Part shown: piece by piece, positions 12,116 through 24,060 of the stretch
Layout of the letters: each line of letters begins with the position of its first letter
Numbering within the stretch: position 1 is the stretch's first letter
Assembly (NCBI GenBank): GCA_024195265.1
Contig: JAJLRJ010000005.1
Coordinates: 25,281,029-25,345,028, forward strand
DNA: 64,000 nt
From: Dendrophyllia cribrosa
Lineage: Eukaryota; Cnidaria; Anthozoa; Scleractinia; Dendrophylliidae
Direction: 5' to 3'
Notes under the pieces: generated by a model
The model's database searches: none
What the model saw: only the letters and a program-made list of their open reading frames with translations
What the model was told of the DNA's origin: nothing
Translations under genes and position numbers: made by a program

Positions 12116-12489
12116 TTAAAAGGGGCTATGTCATGGCGGTTTTTATGATTTTGTCTCAGACTGTGCTAGAATTAAAACTGAGAATCTTATTTCAAACATG
12201 AAATGCCTCTTAGAGCACCAAGAACAACATGTCAAGAAAACTATTGTAGAAAGAAAAAAGAAACCATAATCAATTTTTTAGCACATTTTCCAAACACATT
12301 GAACAAACTTGAAAAAAATGGCCAACTTCCATCCTGACCATCTGTAGTCAGAGACACTTGTTTATAGTTTCAATATAGTCATAAAGCAATTTCAAACAAA
12401 ACTGGACATTATTTTTGCATTTCCACTGATATAAGAATGTATTTTCGCTTTTCAAAATAACACTAAAAATGGTGACATAGCCCCTTTAA
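12116..12489. mobile_element. TTAA-flanked short element, AGGGGC family (Kolobok-like)
   Basis: TTAA at 12116-12119 and 12486-12489. The inverted ends read AGGGGCTATGTCATGGC on the left, and the complement of TGACATAGCCCCT on the right. The interior contains TTCCATCCTGACCATC, also found at 57605-57625, where a truncated relative lies. It is non-coding. Confidence 0.7.
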
Positions 12490-12639
12490 ACCGCGAAACA
12501 TACAACTTGCGGTTGTCACCGATGACGTAACACGCCAGTGAAGTAAAATTAGAAAAGAGATAAAACAAAATCACGGCAAACGACGAATTAAACATCTGTA
12601 TCTGTTGTTGTTGTCGACTATTAGAAGGGAAAACCAATC

Positions 12640-13524
12640 TCCCAATACCCAGTCAGCAGAAGTGGTGCAATGAATTTCAATGCGATTTAAAATGGGACGT
12701 CGCTTATCAGATTGCAAAAAAATGTACAAAACGCACAAAACTTATTGAATTTCACTTCAGATATTTACATCAATCTCTGGCCACAAATATATCTCTATTT
12801 TAAATGGGTTTCAAAGAGGATGATAAATGTACCTTTTGCCAAGAAGAACCTGAAAAAATTCTTCATCTGTTTTGGTCTTGCAATAAAACACAACTCTTTT
12901 GGAAAACATTTGATTCTCTTTTAAAGTATCGTAACTTTGTCCCACAAAACCTCGCTCTCGACAAAACTATAGCTCTGGGTCTAAAATTAGATAAATCGAA
13001 ACACAAAAATAGTATTAACTTCCTTTTCTTATTGGCTAGATTCTTCATTTGGATCTGCAGATGTAAGGAGAATCTCCCATTTATAGAAAGCTTTAAAGCT
13101 TATCTCAAACTATACAAAAACGATTTTGAACCACTATCCCTAGAGTAACTATGATTGTTTCTCTCCAAACTTTCCCCTGACATCTTTCACCGTGTTGTTT
13201 TTTCCATCGTACGTTTTGTTTTCTTTTTTCAGCAAAGACGTATCTTTTGTTTTTCACCGACCTATCTTCCTTTGAGGCTCCTAAACTGCTCTATAATCGC
13301 ACTTGTAACCTCTTTCTTATAACTGGTAGTTTTTTTTATTAATATATTTTTTGTTTTTGTTTGTTTTTGTTTTGTTTTTGTTTTTGTGTATGTGTGTATG
13401 TGTTTTGTAAGCTAAAGGTACGTAAGGCTAAGGGTAATGTAGTAACATGTAAGTAAATAATGTGACGTAATTTAACTTTAATTTGTAAGTAGTTTATTAA
13501 AAAAAAAAAAAAAAAAAAAAAAAA
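12640..13524 (+). mobile_element. 5'-truncated L1-like non-LTR retrotransposon with poly(A) tail
   Basis: Frames at 12690-13148 encode the end of a reverse-transcriptase ORF, including a zinc-knuckle-like block, DDKCTFCQEEPEKILHLFW then SCNKTQLFWKTF. This is the C-x2-C...H-x4-C arrangement (RT zinc-binding type) found at the C-terminus of L1/Tx1-like proteins. A frameshift separates its start. A GT-rich 3' UTR and a pure A tract at 13500-13523 follow. The rest of the element is missing. Confidence 0.75.
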
Positions 13525-13539
13525 GTGTTGTCGTAAAAA

Positions 13540-13785
13540 TTTATTCTAATCTCACGTGTCACACGAATTGAAACACATCTCAGTAGTAATGGTTCAGCAA
13601 AGATAAGCCCTACAACTTAACCTTCCCCTACCTTTCACTCATAAACTATGCTTGATAATGACGTCAACCATCTATACCTTTTGTGTTATGGTAAAAGGGA
13701 ACCCTTGCTTTCCCCTTATGAATATTTCATTCAGAAACAACTGTTAGGTAAGTAATTAACTACCTTTCGCTCTATTCTTGGTTTG
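13540..13785 (-). repeat. Dispersed repeat, inverted relative at 45060-45290
   Basis: AACCATCTATACCTTTTGTG and TTATGGTAAAAGGGAA here are the reverse complement of the block at about 45145-45185. The same order of C-rich and G-rich pieces flanks both copies. Confidence 0.65.
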
Positions 13786-15540
13786 CACATTACGTCATAA
13801 AAATTCAAAAATCTAAAGTATACATCCTACAAAGTTGTTTCTAACATGGTATGTGGGTACCAGTGTTATAATCTTTCACAAAAAGTTTCAGGTTTTAACG
13901 ATGTTTTGCTTCCGATTTATAAAGGTTTTAAATGGGTCACACAATTCGTCACGCTACTTCAGATAAGCCGTGAAAATAAATAAAATTGAACCAGTTGAAA
14001 GTTATTTTTGCATTATAGATGCTTATAAGCCGATTTTTATGGAACTTATAGTGAATACAATATTTTTTTTATGAGATCTTTGGTGTAATAAAGACTTTGA
14101 ATTTTTGGCCGCCATGTTGGTGCCCCTTAGTGAGGTACGAAGATGGCCGCTACATACATTTCTTCATTAAAGTGCCCATGAAATGAAATTTATTTTTTGA
14201 TGTATCGAAAATTTCACCTTTTTAGACCTTGGAATAAAAGGTTTAAAGTGTTAGGGACGATGCGAAACGCTTTTTTTATGGTCTCAAAGTTAGGTTGTTG
14301 GCGCTAAAAAGTGGCTCCAATTTGTGCACGGCCAAAACTAGACTGTGACGTAAATAGTTGTACAAACTGCTGCGGGAATATAGAGAACAAGAGAGCTGAC
14401 AAGAGACGTCGCTAGAGGTGGACAATATTATGTGGCGAGCGGCCTCAAGCATACGAGGTATTAGAATTCTTCGATAACAGAGGGTGTAACAAAGCTTTAT
14501 TTTGCTCCAGAGGAAAATAGGCCGGCGAAATACACGAAATTTGTTCGCCGACATCGGAAAGGGTACGTCAAGGGATGTTGTTTTCAATGAAAGCGCTTAT
14601 TGTTAAGATTAATATTATTTTACAAAAACAAAATAACATTCCGGCCGGTGAGGCCGTTTAATCAAGCATAATTTTCCAATCCATATCCTGTTTAGAAGTT
14701 CCTTCAAGCCTCAGCTCGACTGGAGAGCCGTCGAAGTCAGTGAGGCCTACAAAAATATACTGACTCGATCGGCACTGACTGGCGAGTAATATAAATGTTT
14801 ATACGTACGGTATTCCGAATTATAAAATTCAAAGTGCAGCGACGCAAGTGTTCACTAGCAGGCTTCTTTTCTACGGAAAATCTATCAAACATCTACATGT
14901 ACAAATGCGTAAGACTATTCGTAACAAAATACATCGCTGAACCATTGCGTGTTCGATCAGATCAATTTTTATACAATGAAATATAAATCAGACATATAAA
15001 TGTACACACGATACTTTGAACTCACTTACAAGCCGCCAAGTGGTTAAAATTTCCAGAAACGTTCAATCGCTGGCAAGACACTGAACAAAGAAACTTAATT
15101 ATTACGTATATACTTAAGTTTGAATAAATAAATACGCTACAAGGCGCCTTGCCGCTAAAAATACACCATTCACAATCAATTCAGCAAGCCGCCTGAAAAC
15201 ACCACCTCGGATATGCATAACATATTAGTATAATTTAGAAACTTTCAACTAGCAAACCGCCAAGAAGCTAAGACATATATTCTTCGCATTGAAAAAAGAA
15301 CTTTAAGTAGACGGGCGAACTGCCAAGCCGATAAAATAAGCTCATAACCTCCACGCGCGATCAATGAACTTCAGAGAAGATCGGCCGAGTCGCTAATGCG
15401 CTAATATCAATGATGCAATATACATTGTTTGTACTACAAATATATCGTTCGCGTTCGATAAACGCTAGTCAACGAGCCACTAAAAAGAAATAACAAAAAC
15501 GCCTCTGCGTTCAATAAGCTTACAACTCAACTGGCGAGAC
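13786..15540. other. Non-coding stretch with a TTAA half-element and a decayed short-period repeat
   Basis: TTAA followed by AGTGCCCATGAAATG at 14167 looks like one end of a TTAA element, with no partner found. Between about 15030 and 15540 a loosely repeated phrase (CAAGCCGCCAAG, CAAGCCGCCTG, CAAACCGCCAAG, CGAACTGCCAAG, CTGGCGAGACG) recurs every 50-70 bp, suggesting an old satellite. Confidence 0.4.
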
Positions 15541-15959
15541 GCTGTGCTACTGAAATGTATACCTTTCACGTTCATGTTCACTTCCTTCGCTCAAGCGGCA
15601 CAGTCGGTTCGCCTCGCTGCGGCAAAACTACAGTGGACACGATCCAGGGGGGGGGCAGAACACTCCACAGGGCCAGACACTTTTTTCGTGTTTGAATCCT
15701 CCAACAAAATATTACGTCACATCAGGTTAGAAAATTTCAAGAAAGCCAGACTCGCCGCCTCGGTCACTGATCGGCGAATTGAAGGACAGGCTGTTTTCTT
15801 TCTGCGTATTTATGAACCTACAGTTGCATGGCATTTCATACTATGGGCAAAAGGTAGTTGCAGATATGTTGCATCATATTTTTTCAGCTAATATTTCGGC
15901 AAAAGAGAATTGTTTAGTATCATTTTGACGGTAAATAACAGCAAGCAATGTGGCGTGTA
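15541..15959. other. Spacer before the tandem array
   Basis: There is a weak frame only, with no recognisable domain. Confidence 0.3.
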
Positions 15960-16579
15960 ATGGCGAACACTCCACACTTCCAAGACATGTGGCGCTCGGA
16001 CTTTTGGATCTTGTCGTTTCTGATCGAGTGAAATCATCGAAAACTATAGCCCACGGTCTCAATAACATCAAGAAAGAACCATTGGAAGTCATAGTTTTGA
16101 TCGTGTTGCACGAGAACATTATTACCACTCGACCTGAAGCTTTCAGAGTATCTTTGAACTGCTTTCTGATCATGGCGAACACTCCACTCTATCAAGACAT
16201 GTGACGCTCGGATTTTTGGCTCTTGTCGGTTCTGATCGAGTGAAATCATCGAAAACTATAGCCCACGGTCTCAATAACATCAAGAAGGAACCATTGGAGG
16301 TCATAGTTTTCATCGTGTTGCACGGGAATATTATTACCACTCGACCTGAAGCTTTCAGAGTATCTTTGAACTGCTGTCTTATCATGGCGAACACTCCACA
16401 CTTCAAAGACATGTGGCGCTCGGACTTTTGGATCTTGTCGTTTCTGATCGAGTGAAATCATCGAAAACTATAGCCCACGGTCTCAATAACATCAAGAAGG
16501 AACCATTGGAAGTTATAGTTTTGATCGTGTTGCACGGGAACATTATTACCACTCGACCTGAAGCTTTCAGAGTATCTTT
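15960..16579. repeat. 212-bp tandem repeat, 2.9 copies
   Basis: The phrase ATGGCGAACACTCCA starts at 15960, 16172 and 16384, exactly 212 bp apart. The remainder (ATAGCCCACGGTCTCAATAA, ATTATTACCACTCGACCTGA, AGCTTTCAGAGTATCTTTG) repeats with few changes. The period is not a multiple of three. Frames are open in several phases on both strands, so these are unlikely to be genes. Confidence 0.9.
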
Positions 16580-16589
16580 GCTATAGCTT

Positions 16590-16844
16590 ATGCCTGAGCA
16601 GGTTTTGGATGTGAGGCAAGCGTTATGGACATTGCAGAAGATAAAGGAAACAAAGAAAATAAATGATTTTAGTGAGGAAGAATGCATGTCTTATCATGAA
16701 GAATTGAATTCATTAAGAAAAAAAGCAGATCAGTTGAAGAAAACAACTATAGAGGTGAAACGGGTGGCAGCCCAGTTACAATTAATGGCAGGTGCCATGG
16801 ACAGACATGTCAATGAAATAATTAAGAAGTTAGAAACAGAATAA
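16590..16844 (+). CDS. Possible exon encoding a coiled coil
   Basis: An 84-codon frame starts at ATG (or after an acceptor-like GAGCAG) and ends at TAA. It contains EELNSLRKKADQLKKTTIEV and LQLMAGAMDRHVNEIIKKLE, a strongly helical, heptad-like sequence. Codon use and amphipathic pattern look real. It directly follows the 212-bp array. I do not recognise the family; it is probably the terminal exon of a host gene whose upstream exons lie outside or within the repeat region. Confidence 0.45.
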   Translation: MPEQVLDVRQALWTLQKIKETKKINDFSEEECMSYHEELNSLRKKADQLKKTTIEVKRVAAQLQLMAGAMDRHVNEIIKKLETE

Positions 16845-16859
16845 GGTTTTTAATCAAGA

Positions 16860-17793
16860 TTTCATTATTGTCTTGCGCCATTTTATGTAAAGACACATTC
16901 AAGTCGTTAAATGAAACAATTTTATTAGATTGAGAGTCTGTTTATAAATTACATCAATACTTCAACCTCTATGCTGTTCCACTTATGCCTCTCGTTTCCA
17001 TTAGGCTCCTTTCTAATGCCCTTTTCTGAAAAATTTGACATAAATAATATTCACATTAGTAAATAGCATAACTCCAAACCCGTATTTGCTTTCAATTCCA
17101 AGCCCCAACAACACCCACCCCCTCCCCCACCCCCCCCCCCCCCCCCCGAACCCCTCCTATAAAATGCCACTTTTTAAGATTATTTCGCCATGTTTAGTCT
17201 CTACCTGCAAATTATCGAGCATAATAAAACTGAAACCTTCACTCATAACCTTATTGGTATTACTTTTTCTGAACACCTAAACCGCACCACCTTCAACCCC
17301 AACTCTAGAAAATTTATTGTCCTACTATAAGTCCACTTTTTTCATTTCATATAACCCTGTCTCCTAAAGCTATTACTACATATAATTAAAACTCGTGATA
17401 AGTATACCAAACAAACCCTAGTCTTATTGACTTTAACCCCCTGAGATTTTGTCTTTCCTGCATGCTCTAACCCATTTACTTTATTTGCTTTCTTATGCCC
17501 CTTTTCATACTACAAAATAATTGAGAAAAATAAATGTGTCACTCATATTACACATTACCAAAACTCCCAACCTTCACCATCCATCGAGCCCCCTCCTCCC
17601 TTGTTCCAAAGCCACCGCCCACCGTTTACTAAAGTTTCCCACCACCTAGCCATGTCTATTTCATTATAATTATGTTTTGGCCTTAATTTGTTTCGTTTCT
17701 TTCACAAACCCTTCTATACCTGTATACTTTTTAAGGAAAAGGATATTTAATTGAAAATTGTATAAGAACATACCCAACCTCAAACCTTTATAA
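16860..17793. other. C-rich low-complexity stretch
   Basis: One strand is pyrimidine-rich, with a run of C near 17132-17147 and many CCACC/CCCTCC patches. No gene is visible. It runs into an assembly gap. Confidence 0.5.
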
Positions 17794-18293
17794 NNNNNNN
17801 NNNNNNNNNNNNNNNNNNNNNNNNNNNNNNNNNNNNNNNNNNNNNNNNNNNNNNNNNNNNNNNNNNNNNNNNNNNNNNNNNNNNNNNNNNNNNNNNNNNN
17901 NNNNNNNNNNNNNNNNNNNNNNNNNNNNNNNNNNNNNNNNNNNNNNNNNNNNNNNNNNNNNNNNNNNNNNNNNNNNNNNNNNNNNNNNNNNNNNNNNNNN
18001 NNNNNNNNNNNNNNNNNNNNNNNNNNNNNNNNNNNNNNNNNNNNNNNNNNNNNNNNNNNNNNNNNNNNNNNNNNNNNNNNNNNNNNNNNNNNNNNNNNNN
18101 NNNNNNNNNNNNNNNNNNNNNNNNNNNNNNNNNNNNNNNNNNNNNNNNNNNNNNNNNNNNNNNNNNNNNNNNNNNNNNNNNNNNNNNNNNNNNNNNNNNN
18201 NNNNNNNNNNNNNNNNNNNNNNNNNNNNNNNNNNNNNNNNNNNNNNNNNNNNNNNNNNNNNNNNNNNNNNNNNNNNNNNNNNNNNNNNNNNNN
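17794..18293. other. Assembly gap (500 N)
   Basis: Exactly 500 unknown bases, a round number suggesting a scaffold gap of unestimated size. Any open frames spanning it are artefacts. Confidence 0.99.
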
Positions 18294-19597
18294 TAATATA
18301 CCCGCGCCCCTGACATCTGACAGCACTAAAAGCCATAACACTCCAATACTCAAAAGCGCCCTAAACTCAGAGCACACCCAAATCTAAAGCATCCCAAACT
18401 CAAAAAAACCCAATTCAGAGGCACCCCGGTGCATCCACACGAACAAACAAACAAAGCCCTATGCTCAAAGGCAAGTAAGATGCGTGAACGGAGAGGGCGA
18501 TGCTTAAAGCGCCCCGACGAAATGTTGACGAATTTTAAAATATTAGACTAAAAGAAAATGAAGCTGAGAAGTTAAGAAATTTTATCTTTAATCGATCCCT
18601 TCAGTTATGAAGTAGCCGTCGTGGAAAGTCAAATTGAGTCGGGCTGTGATGCTCGACTTATAGACTCACTTTTGGGAATTTGCTTCCGAAAGAAAAGGTG
18701 TATTTCAAGTGGTTTAAAGTGGTTTGCAGCCAGCGGCTAAAAATTTGTGTTTAAAGTGTTTCGAGACAGAGTTTAGATGAACTGGTTGGAAGGTCGGCGG
18801 TTTCTCGAACTGCTTCACCTTTAGAAAGATATCGTCCTGTAGCGTTTATCGAAGTCTTGAAAATCCATCTGAAGCCGATCCACAGATCGGTTTTAGTTTC
18901 CATAGTGAGTTGGAGGTCAAAGACATTGCTTCGCGTATTCAAAGATAAAAATGACAATGAAGTGACGTCATCATTTGAGATAGCGACTTTAAGCTTATGG
19001 GAGATTGCAACTAATGCTCCACAATCGGAGATTCACTGCGACATGGTAGAAACTATTGACTGTTTATTCTTCATCTCGTAGTCGTAATTCGAGGCCTTTA
19101 AGATAAAGCTGTAAACAGCTGACGGATGAATTGAATTAGCGTCGAGATAGTTAAATTAGTAGAAGAGTTGGTGGGATTGCAAATATGCATTTTGCTTGCT
19201 TATGAATTCGCATTCACATTTGGTATGAGAGGCAACGCTCCGTGTATGTCATAATTGGGAATATTTCAATGGAAAACGTGCAGTTGACTTTCTTTGCTAT
19301 TTGATGTTATACATGTTTGCTCAATGAAAACAGAACCACGCAGCGGAATAATTTTCCTATAACATCTTATTATGGTACGTAAGTCAATCGGTGAAAACCA
19401 AAACACAAAATAAAAGTTACAAATTTGATTAAATAAGGTAAAATATACTTATGAACATGAGAAAAATACATTAATAATGAACCCATCGAAAAGTTACATC
19501 TGATGTGCGACTCCGAGAATAAAGCGTACGGAAAGATAAAATTGACAATGACCCTCGTATCTGATGCGGCGAGATAATTCGAGACTAAAAGGGAGAA
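18294..19597. other. Left flank of the Polinton, no recognised gene
   Basis: The frames are short and I see no domain or repeat structure. Confidence 0.4.
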
Positions 19598-19633
19598 GCC
19601 ATATAAGTAGTATAGGCCATATAAGTAGTATAG
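19598..19633. repeat. 18-bp tandem duplication at the Polinton left border
   Basis: GCCATATAAGTAGTATAG occurs twice head to tail (19598-19615 and 19616-19633). Each copy contains the target site CATATA and the first ten bases of the element. The right end shows a single copy. Confidence 0.95.
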
Positions 19634-19697
19634 GGGTTGGGGGTACCGGCGCATTTTTGCAAAATGCGCTGTTACCAAACCCAACCCCGATACTACA
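19624..19697. other. Terminal hairpin within the left inverted repeat
   Basis: TAGTATAGGGGTTGGG near the end pairs with CCCAACCCCGATACTA inward. GGTA then GCGCATTTT pairs with AAAATGCGC then TACC, closing on a tiny loop. The same structure is present at 41865-41938. It could serve as a recognition structure for the terminal protein or polymerase; that role is inferred. Confidence 0.8.
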
Positions 19698-20080
19698 GCC
19701 ATATAATGGCATCCATATAATGGTTTATGTCGGATTTGCGCTCGTATTTTGGTGTCTATGAAATTGCGCTCGTATTTCGGGAATATATATTGGTTTTCAT
19801 ATATTGGTGTCTATTAAATTGCGCTCGTATTTCTGGAATATAGATAATGGTTTCTAACTTCTGGGATATATTTTTGGATTTAATTAATGATCGCATAATG
19901 GCCATATGCATAACTGTTGATTCCGTCTTCTTGTAGATATCTTTTGTCATCAAAACAACTGAGTGATACTTTATTGATTTCATAACTTCCTAATTGATGT
20001 TTTTGACTTCTGATTGTTTTCATTCTATGATGCATCTGTTTTTTTTCAAATAGCGTATTTTTATAGTTTTCATGTTTGAT
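19624..20080. repeat. Polinton left terminal inverted repeat
   Basis: It pairs with 41483-41938 over about 457 bp with scattered substitutions. The outer 74 bp fold on themselves. The middle holds sub-repeats of TTGCGCTCGTATTT and of ATATTGGTTT-like blocks. The inner part contains the last codons and stop of polymerase B. Confidence 0.95.
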
Positions 20081-23000
20081 ATATTTTTGATAATATTCTT
20101 TTTAATCCCTTTAGCAGTCTTACCTCCTGATTGGTTGTCTTTTATATAGCTATACATTTTTGATCGTAGGCCAACAAATTCGCAAATAGGAATTCCTGCA
20201 GCCTCATCTTTGAATTTACCAATTACTTTTTTATTGGTTTTATCGAAATATAATGAGCTTTCAGGGTAGTCGCTGTTATCAAACAAATGTTTATCATTCC
20301 AGAAGTCTGAGTAGACATCTTCGGCTTTGATTTCATAAGTTAAACTATCTGTATCAGTAAATAGAAGTCTAGCCTTATTATACTTCTTTTTGATGTAGTT
20401 ATAATGAAAATCATACATTAATGTCTTACTAAGATCTAGGATACACATACCCACATATGCCGGCCTGTTAAGGGTTAGTGTTTCTTTGATCTTATGAACG
20501 GCTACAAGGTTTTCATTGAAGATTTTACTACTTACATATGTAGGTTTAGCAGTCATTTTTAATAGTTTCTTCTCATCAGTTACTAATCTAACATCTATTC
20601 TCTTTCTGATATTTTCCATTGTTTTTCCAAATACTGTTATTCATAAGTTTGAAGAAATCTTTCTCAAAAGCATTTTTGGCATTAGTTCTTTTCTGAGTGT
20701 TGAAATCAATATATTGCTTCAACCATGCGGACTGATTGAACTCCAGTACTCTATAAACTTTCGTTATTTTCAAACCGAGATCAGTGTATAATTGTAGATT
20801 TCTGTAATGAAGAACATACTTTTCTTTGTTTCTTAAAGTTGGAATCAGTTTTTGTACAAGGCCTGTTGATATATTATATTTGGTAGCTATTTTTTGGCAA
20901 TACCCAGACAACATATTGCTAGTCACTTTAACCTTCTCTGGTCCTAATGGGTAGTCATTATGAAGGTTGTGCAATTCTTCAGGATATTCCAAGTCAACTT
21001 CTAGTATTAAACCTTTATTGCTATCTTCTTTATATTTAGCTAAGTCTAACTTATTAATCTGATTTTCTGTCATCCATTTGAAACCGCCGGTTGGTAGGTA
21101 TTGTGACATAGCCCAACCATAGAGATTGTTAGCATCAAGATACATAATATACTTTGAGGGCGCCTTCTCATTGTATGATTTCATGTATTTTATTTGCTTT
21201 TCCATATCTATTAGCTATATAAGAAATACCACCTCTCATCCCCTTTTCAATGAATTGAAACATGTCAATATCAGTCATTAGTTCTAATTTAATATTAGTC
21301 ATTTTTAGCATAGCATCCCAAGATAAGCCTGGAGATGTAAAATAATGGCATGGGTCTAATTTGTAGTATTGCAGACAGGTCTTTCTAAAGTTTTCAAACA
21401 CATCAGCTAACAGAAGGATGTCAGATTTAAGATATAAATCATGGTACTCACCCATATTTTTAAGCATGAATGTTTCCCAAACAGTTTGAGCATGCTTATA
21501 GTCTTCATCTGATATATAATCATTTAATATGCTGTAAAATTCTTCTTTTAGTGGTAGTTTTTTATTGAATTTATCAAAACTGTCCATGAAGTCGTATGGA
21601 TAGACTCCTTTTTGTGACATTAAATTAAGCTTTTCACCTTTGAATTGTTGAGAGGTATATTTTAATGATTCTTTTGGTAGATTGCTTACCTTTTTCTAAA
21701 CTAGAGCTCATAAACTGGAAACTATCAATGAAGGTAAGATGATTACCAAGCATGAAAGCCATATACTTTTCCATGTTGTTTGGTATAGCATTTATATTCA
21801 TCTGTTTCTCTTCTCCTTTCTTATTTTTGTATGTATACTTCTTGACTATTTCACCAATTTCTTGCATTATAAAATGGCTGTCATAACCTCTTAGATTATG
21901 GAATATAACAGGAATTTTTATCTCTGCTGGATTTACTCTTAGTTTCAGATTACATTCTTGGTGAGCAGAGCCTCTGTATTTACCAGTTATATGACAATGA
22001 TCTCTAACTCGAATGTCTTTGTCAGTATATTTTATATCACATATATGGCATTCTTTAGCTTTTTGAAATTCTTCTTCATCATCTTTTGTCATTCTTAATG
22101 GTTTATTGAATTCTTTTTTCATTACCTTCTTACAATATTTAACTTCCCCCAGCATAGCTTCCATAAATTTGTAAACGGCTTTTTCCCCTATATATTTGCT
22201 CTGGTTTAGTGTATTTATCATTAGCAACAAACTACCTTATAACCATAACTACAGTCTGTATGCTTCTGATAAGCCTCTGTGTATGATTTATCATTATCGG
22301 GTTGACAACCATGTATTTTCTCAGTAATAGCCTCAAAATCTGCATAAATAACAAATGGTACTGGTAGTTGTTTATGGACATTGTTGAATTTTAGTATATT
22401 ATTATCTTTGTCAGGCATTTTTATTGCTTGTACGCCATTCACTTGCATGCAGTTTTCTTTATGATTAGTTAATACTCTTTCAGAGCTGAAGCATTGAAGA
22501 CAATACATGCAGAAATGTTTTCTTTCTTTGTGTTTGGTCTGATTGTACATTAACTTGTTGAAATCTTTAATCAAGACATAGTGCTTGTTTTCATTTTCTG
22601 TTATCAGAAGAAGATTCATGCGGTCTTCATTTTTCTTTTGATACATAAATTGGGTATGGTTGTTTGTCTTCATAACCGAAAACATTGATGTTGATCTTAT
22701 TTTGTTTTTCAATCTTGTTGTACTGTTTGATGGTGACTGGGAATTCAATCCCCGAATAATTGAATTTGTTGTTGTTTTTTTTTTCTTGTGTGGTCTTTGT
22801 CTTGAGGATTTAGATGTCTGATGTGACACCACCTAAAGCATTCATTATCCTCATTTTTTATGTTGATCAATCCTTTCGCACTGTTTCTGAGTTCTTGGGG
22901 TAGTTTAATATATGAAGAGCCTCTCATTGGTTGATATTTTACAACATTAAGATAATGATTTTCCACTGATTGAACAGTCCAACCAGATCCCTCTGAAATC

Positions 23001-23601
23001 CAAACTGCAATCTTGTTTAATATGTTTTGCTTTGACACTTGTAGTGATTCAGCGATCTCTAGGTTGTTTATGATTGTTTGAACTAGACTGTTGAAATAGG
23101 CAGTTTTATACACTGTTTCTCCATTTGATATTTTGGTAAATATTACCTTGAGTGTTTCAACAAATTTCAGTCCTTTCATGGATTTTAGTGTACTTATAAT
23201 ATGATATTCAATAGCCTTTCTTGTGTTTTGCAGTTGCACCAGCGGGTCTTTGTTATTTTTAATACTTATTTCGTAGGATTTAGTATAACCTTTTAGAGCT
23301 TTGTCTGTTTGCTCTATTTTAGTTCTTGGAGTAGGAACTGGTTTTTCTGCAACTGACTTTTTAGTTCTAGGTGCTGGAACTGGTTTATAGTCGTCTCTGA
23401 ACTCAATCGGCGGTAAAATAATATGGTCTTCATACTCATTCACCATCTTTTAACACTTTTTCTTGGTGTAGGAATTGGTCTCCTACGTTGTTTTTTGTTA
23501 TCCACTATTGTAATTTTAGGAGCTGGTTTAGCATTCTGTAGTTTTAATATCATTTGGATTAGTTGAGACTTACTCAATTTTGTTAAGTCTGATGTTTCCA
23601 T
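20020..23601 (-). pseudogene. polB: Protein-primed family B DNA polymerase, frameshifted
   Basis: This polymerase would copy the element from protein-primed ends. From N to C: Pro-rich repeats (KPVPAPRTKK, KPVPTPRTKI); a conserved block with EGSGWTVQSVENHYLNV; a Cys pair/His region (HFCMYCLQCF); exonuclease motifs YADFEA (near 22340) and HNLRGYDSHF (near 21885); KSDILLLADVF; RGGISYIANRYGKAN; palm motif A YLDANNLYGWAMSQ (near 21125); a motif-B-like NNSI (near 20640); and motif C DTDS (near 20352). The intact gene would be about 1190 codons. The start is the ATG at 23601, just after a TATATATA tract. About six single-base frameshifts break it (near 23450, 22790, 22225, 21690, 21185 and 20630), several in or beside homopolymers. 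The final codons lie inside the terminal repeat. Confidence 0.93.
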
Positions 23602-23740
23602 TATCTATATATATATAATTATATAATATTTCTTTAAGTACCTTTTAGAGTGCGTTTATTTTTGGCATCATTTTGGAAATAATTTGAGATAGTTATATAT
23701 GATTTGTCATATATGATTATCTTTTTATGATCGCCTTGCG

Positions 23741-23953
23741 TTATTCGTTGTTGTATTTTTGTGCATTCGATTTATGCACCATAGTTTTATTGTGTTTATA
23801 TTTACTTGCAGGATGAAAATATTTATTACATTCAATGCAATGATATTTATTATCTGGGTTGTCATTAAACTTCTTACAATAAAGACGTCCCATAATACGT
23901 TTTTCTTCATCGGTCATATATTTTTTAGGTCTTCCCCTTGATTGTTTCACCAT
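23741..23953 (-). CDS. Small AT-hook/zinc-finger protein (paralogue 1)
   Basis: Seventy codons. An N-terminal AT-hook (SRGRPKKYM) is followed by a basic helix and a zinc-finger-like YHCIECNKYFHP then KHNKTMVHK. It probably binds DNA, perhaps AT-rich promoters or ends; this is inferred from the motifs. The ATG follows a TATATAGTA tract. It shares its layout with the next upstream gene, at 24061-24309, indicating a tandem duplication within the element. Confidence 0.7.
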   Translation of the reverse strand: MVKQSRGRPKKYMTDEEKRIMGRLYCKKFNDNPDNKYHCIECNKYFHPASKYKHNKTMVHKSNAQKYNNE

Positions 23954-24060
23954 TACTATATATTATGATTATTTTTTTAAGTCCTTTTAGTGCGTTTAAC
24001 CTTTATCAAGAATTTAAGTGATCCAATAATGGATCCATTAAACTATATATTTCTTAGTTT

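Noticed and set aside
15874..16687. Several overlapping frames in the 212-bp array
   Set aside because: The period is not a multiple of three and both strands are open, as expected for a recent repeat rather than a gene.
17670..18377. Long open frames across the N run
   Set aside because: They are translations of unknown bases in an assembly gap.
19370..19761. Short frames at the Polinton left border
   Set aside because: They read through the terminal hairpin and target site; the mirrored frames at the right end show they come from the inverted repeat.
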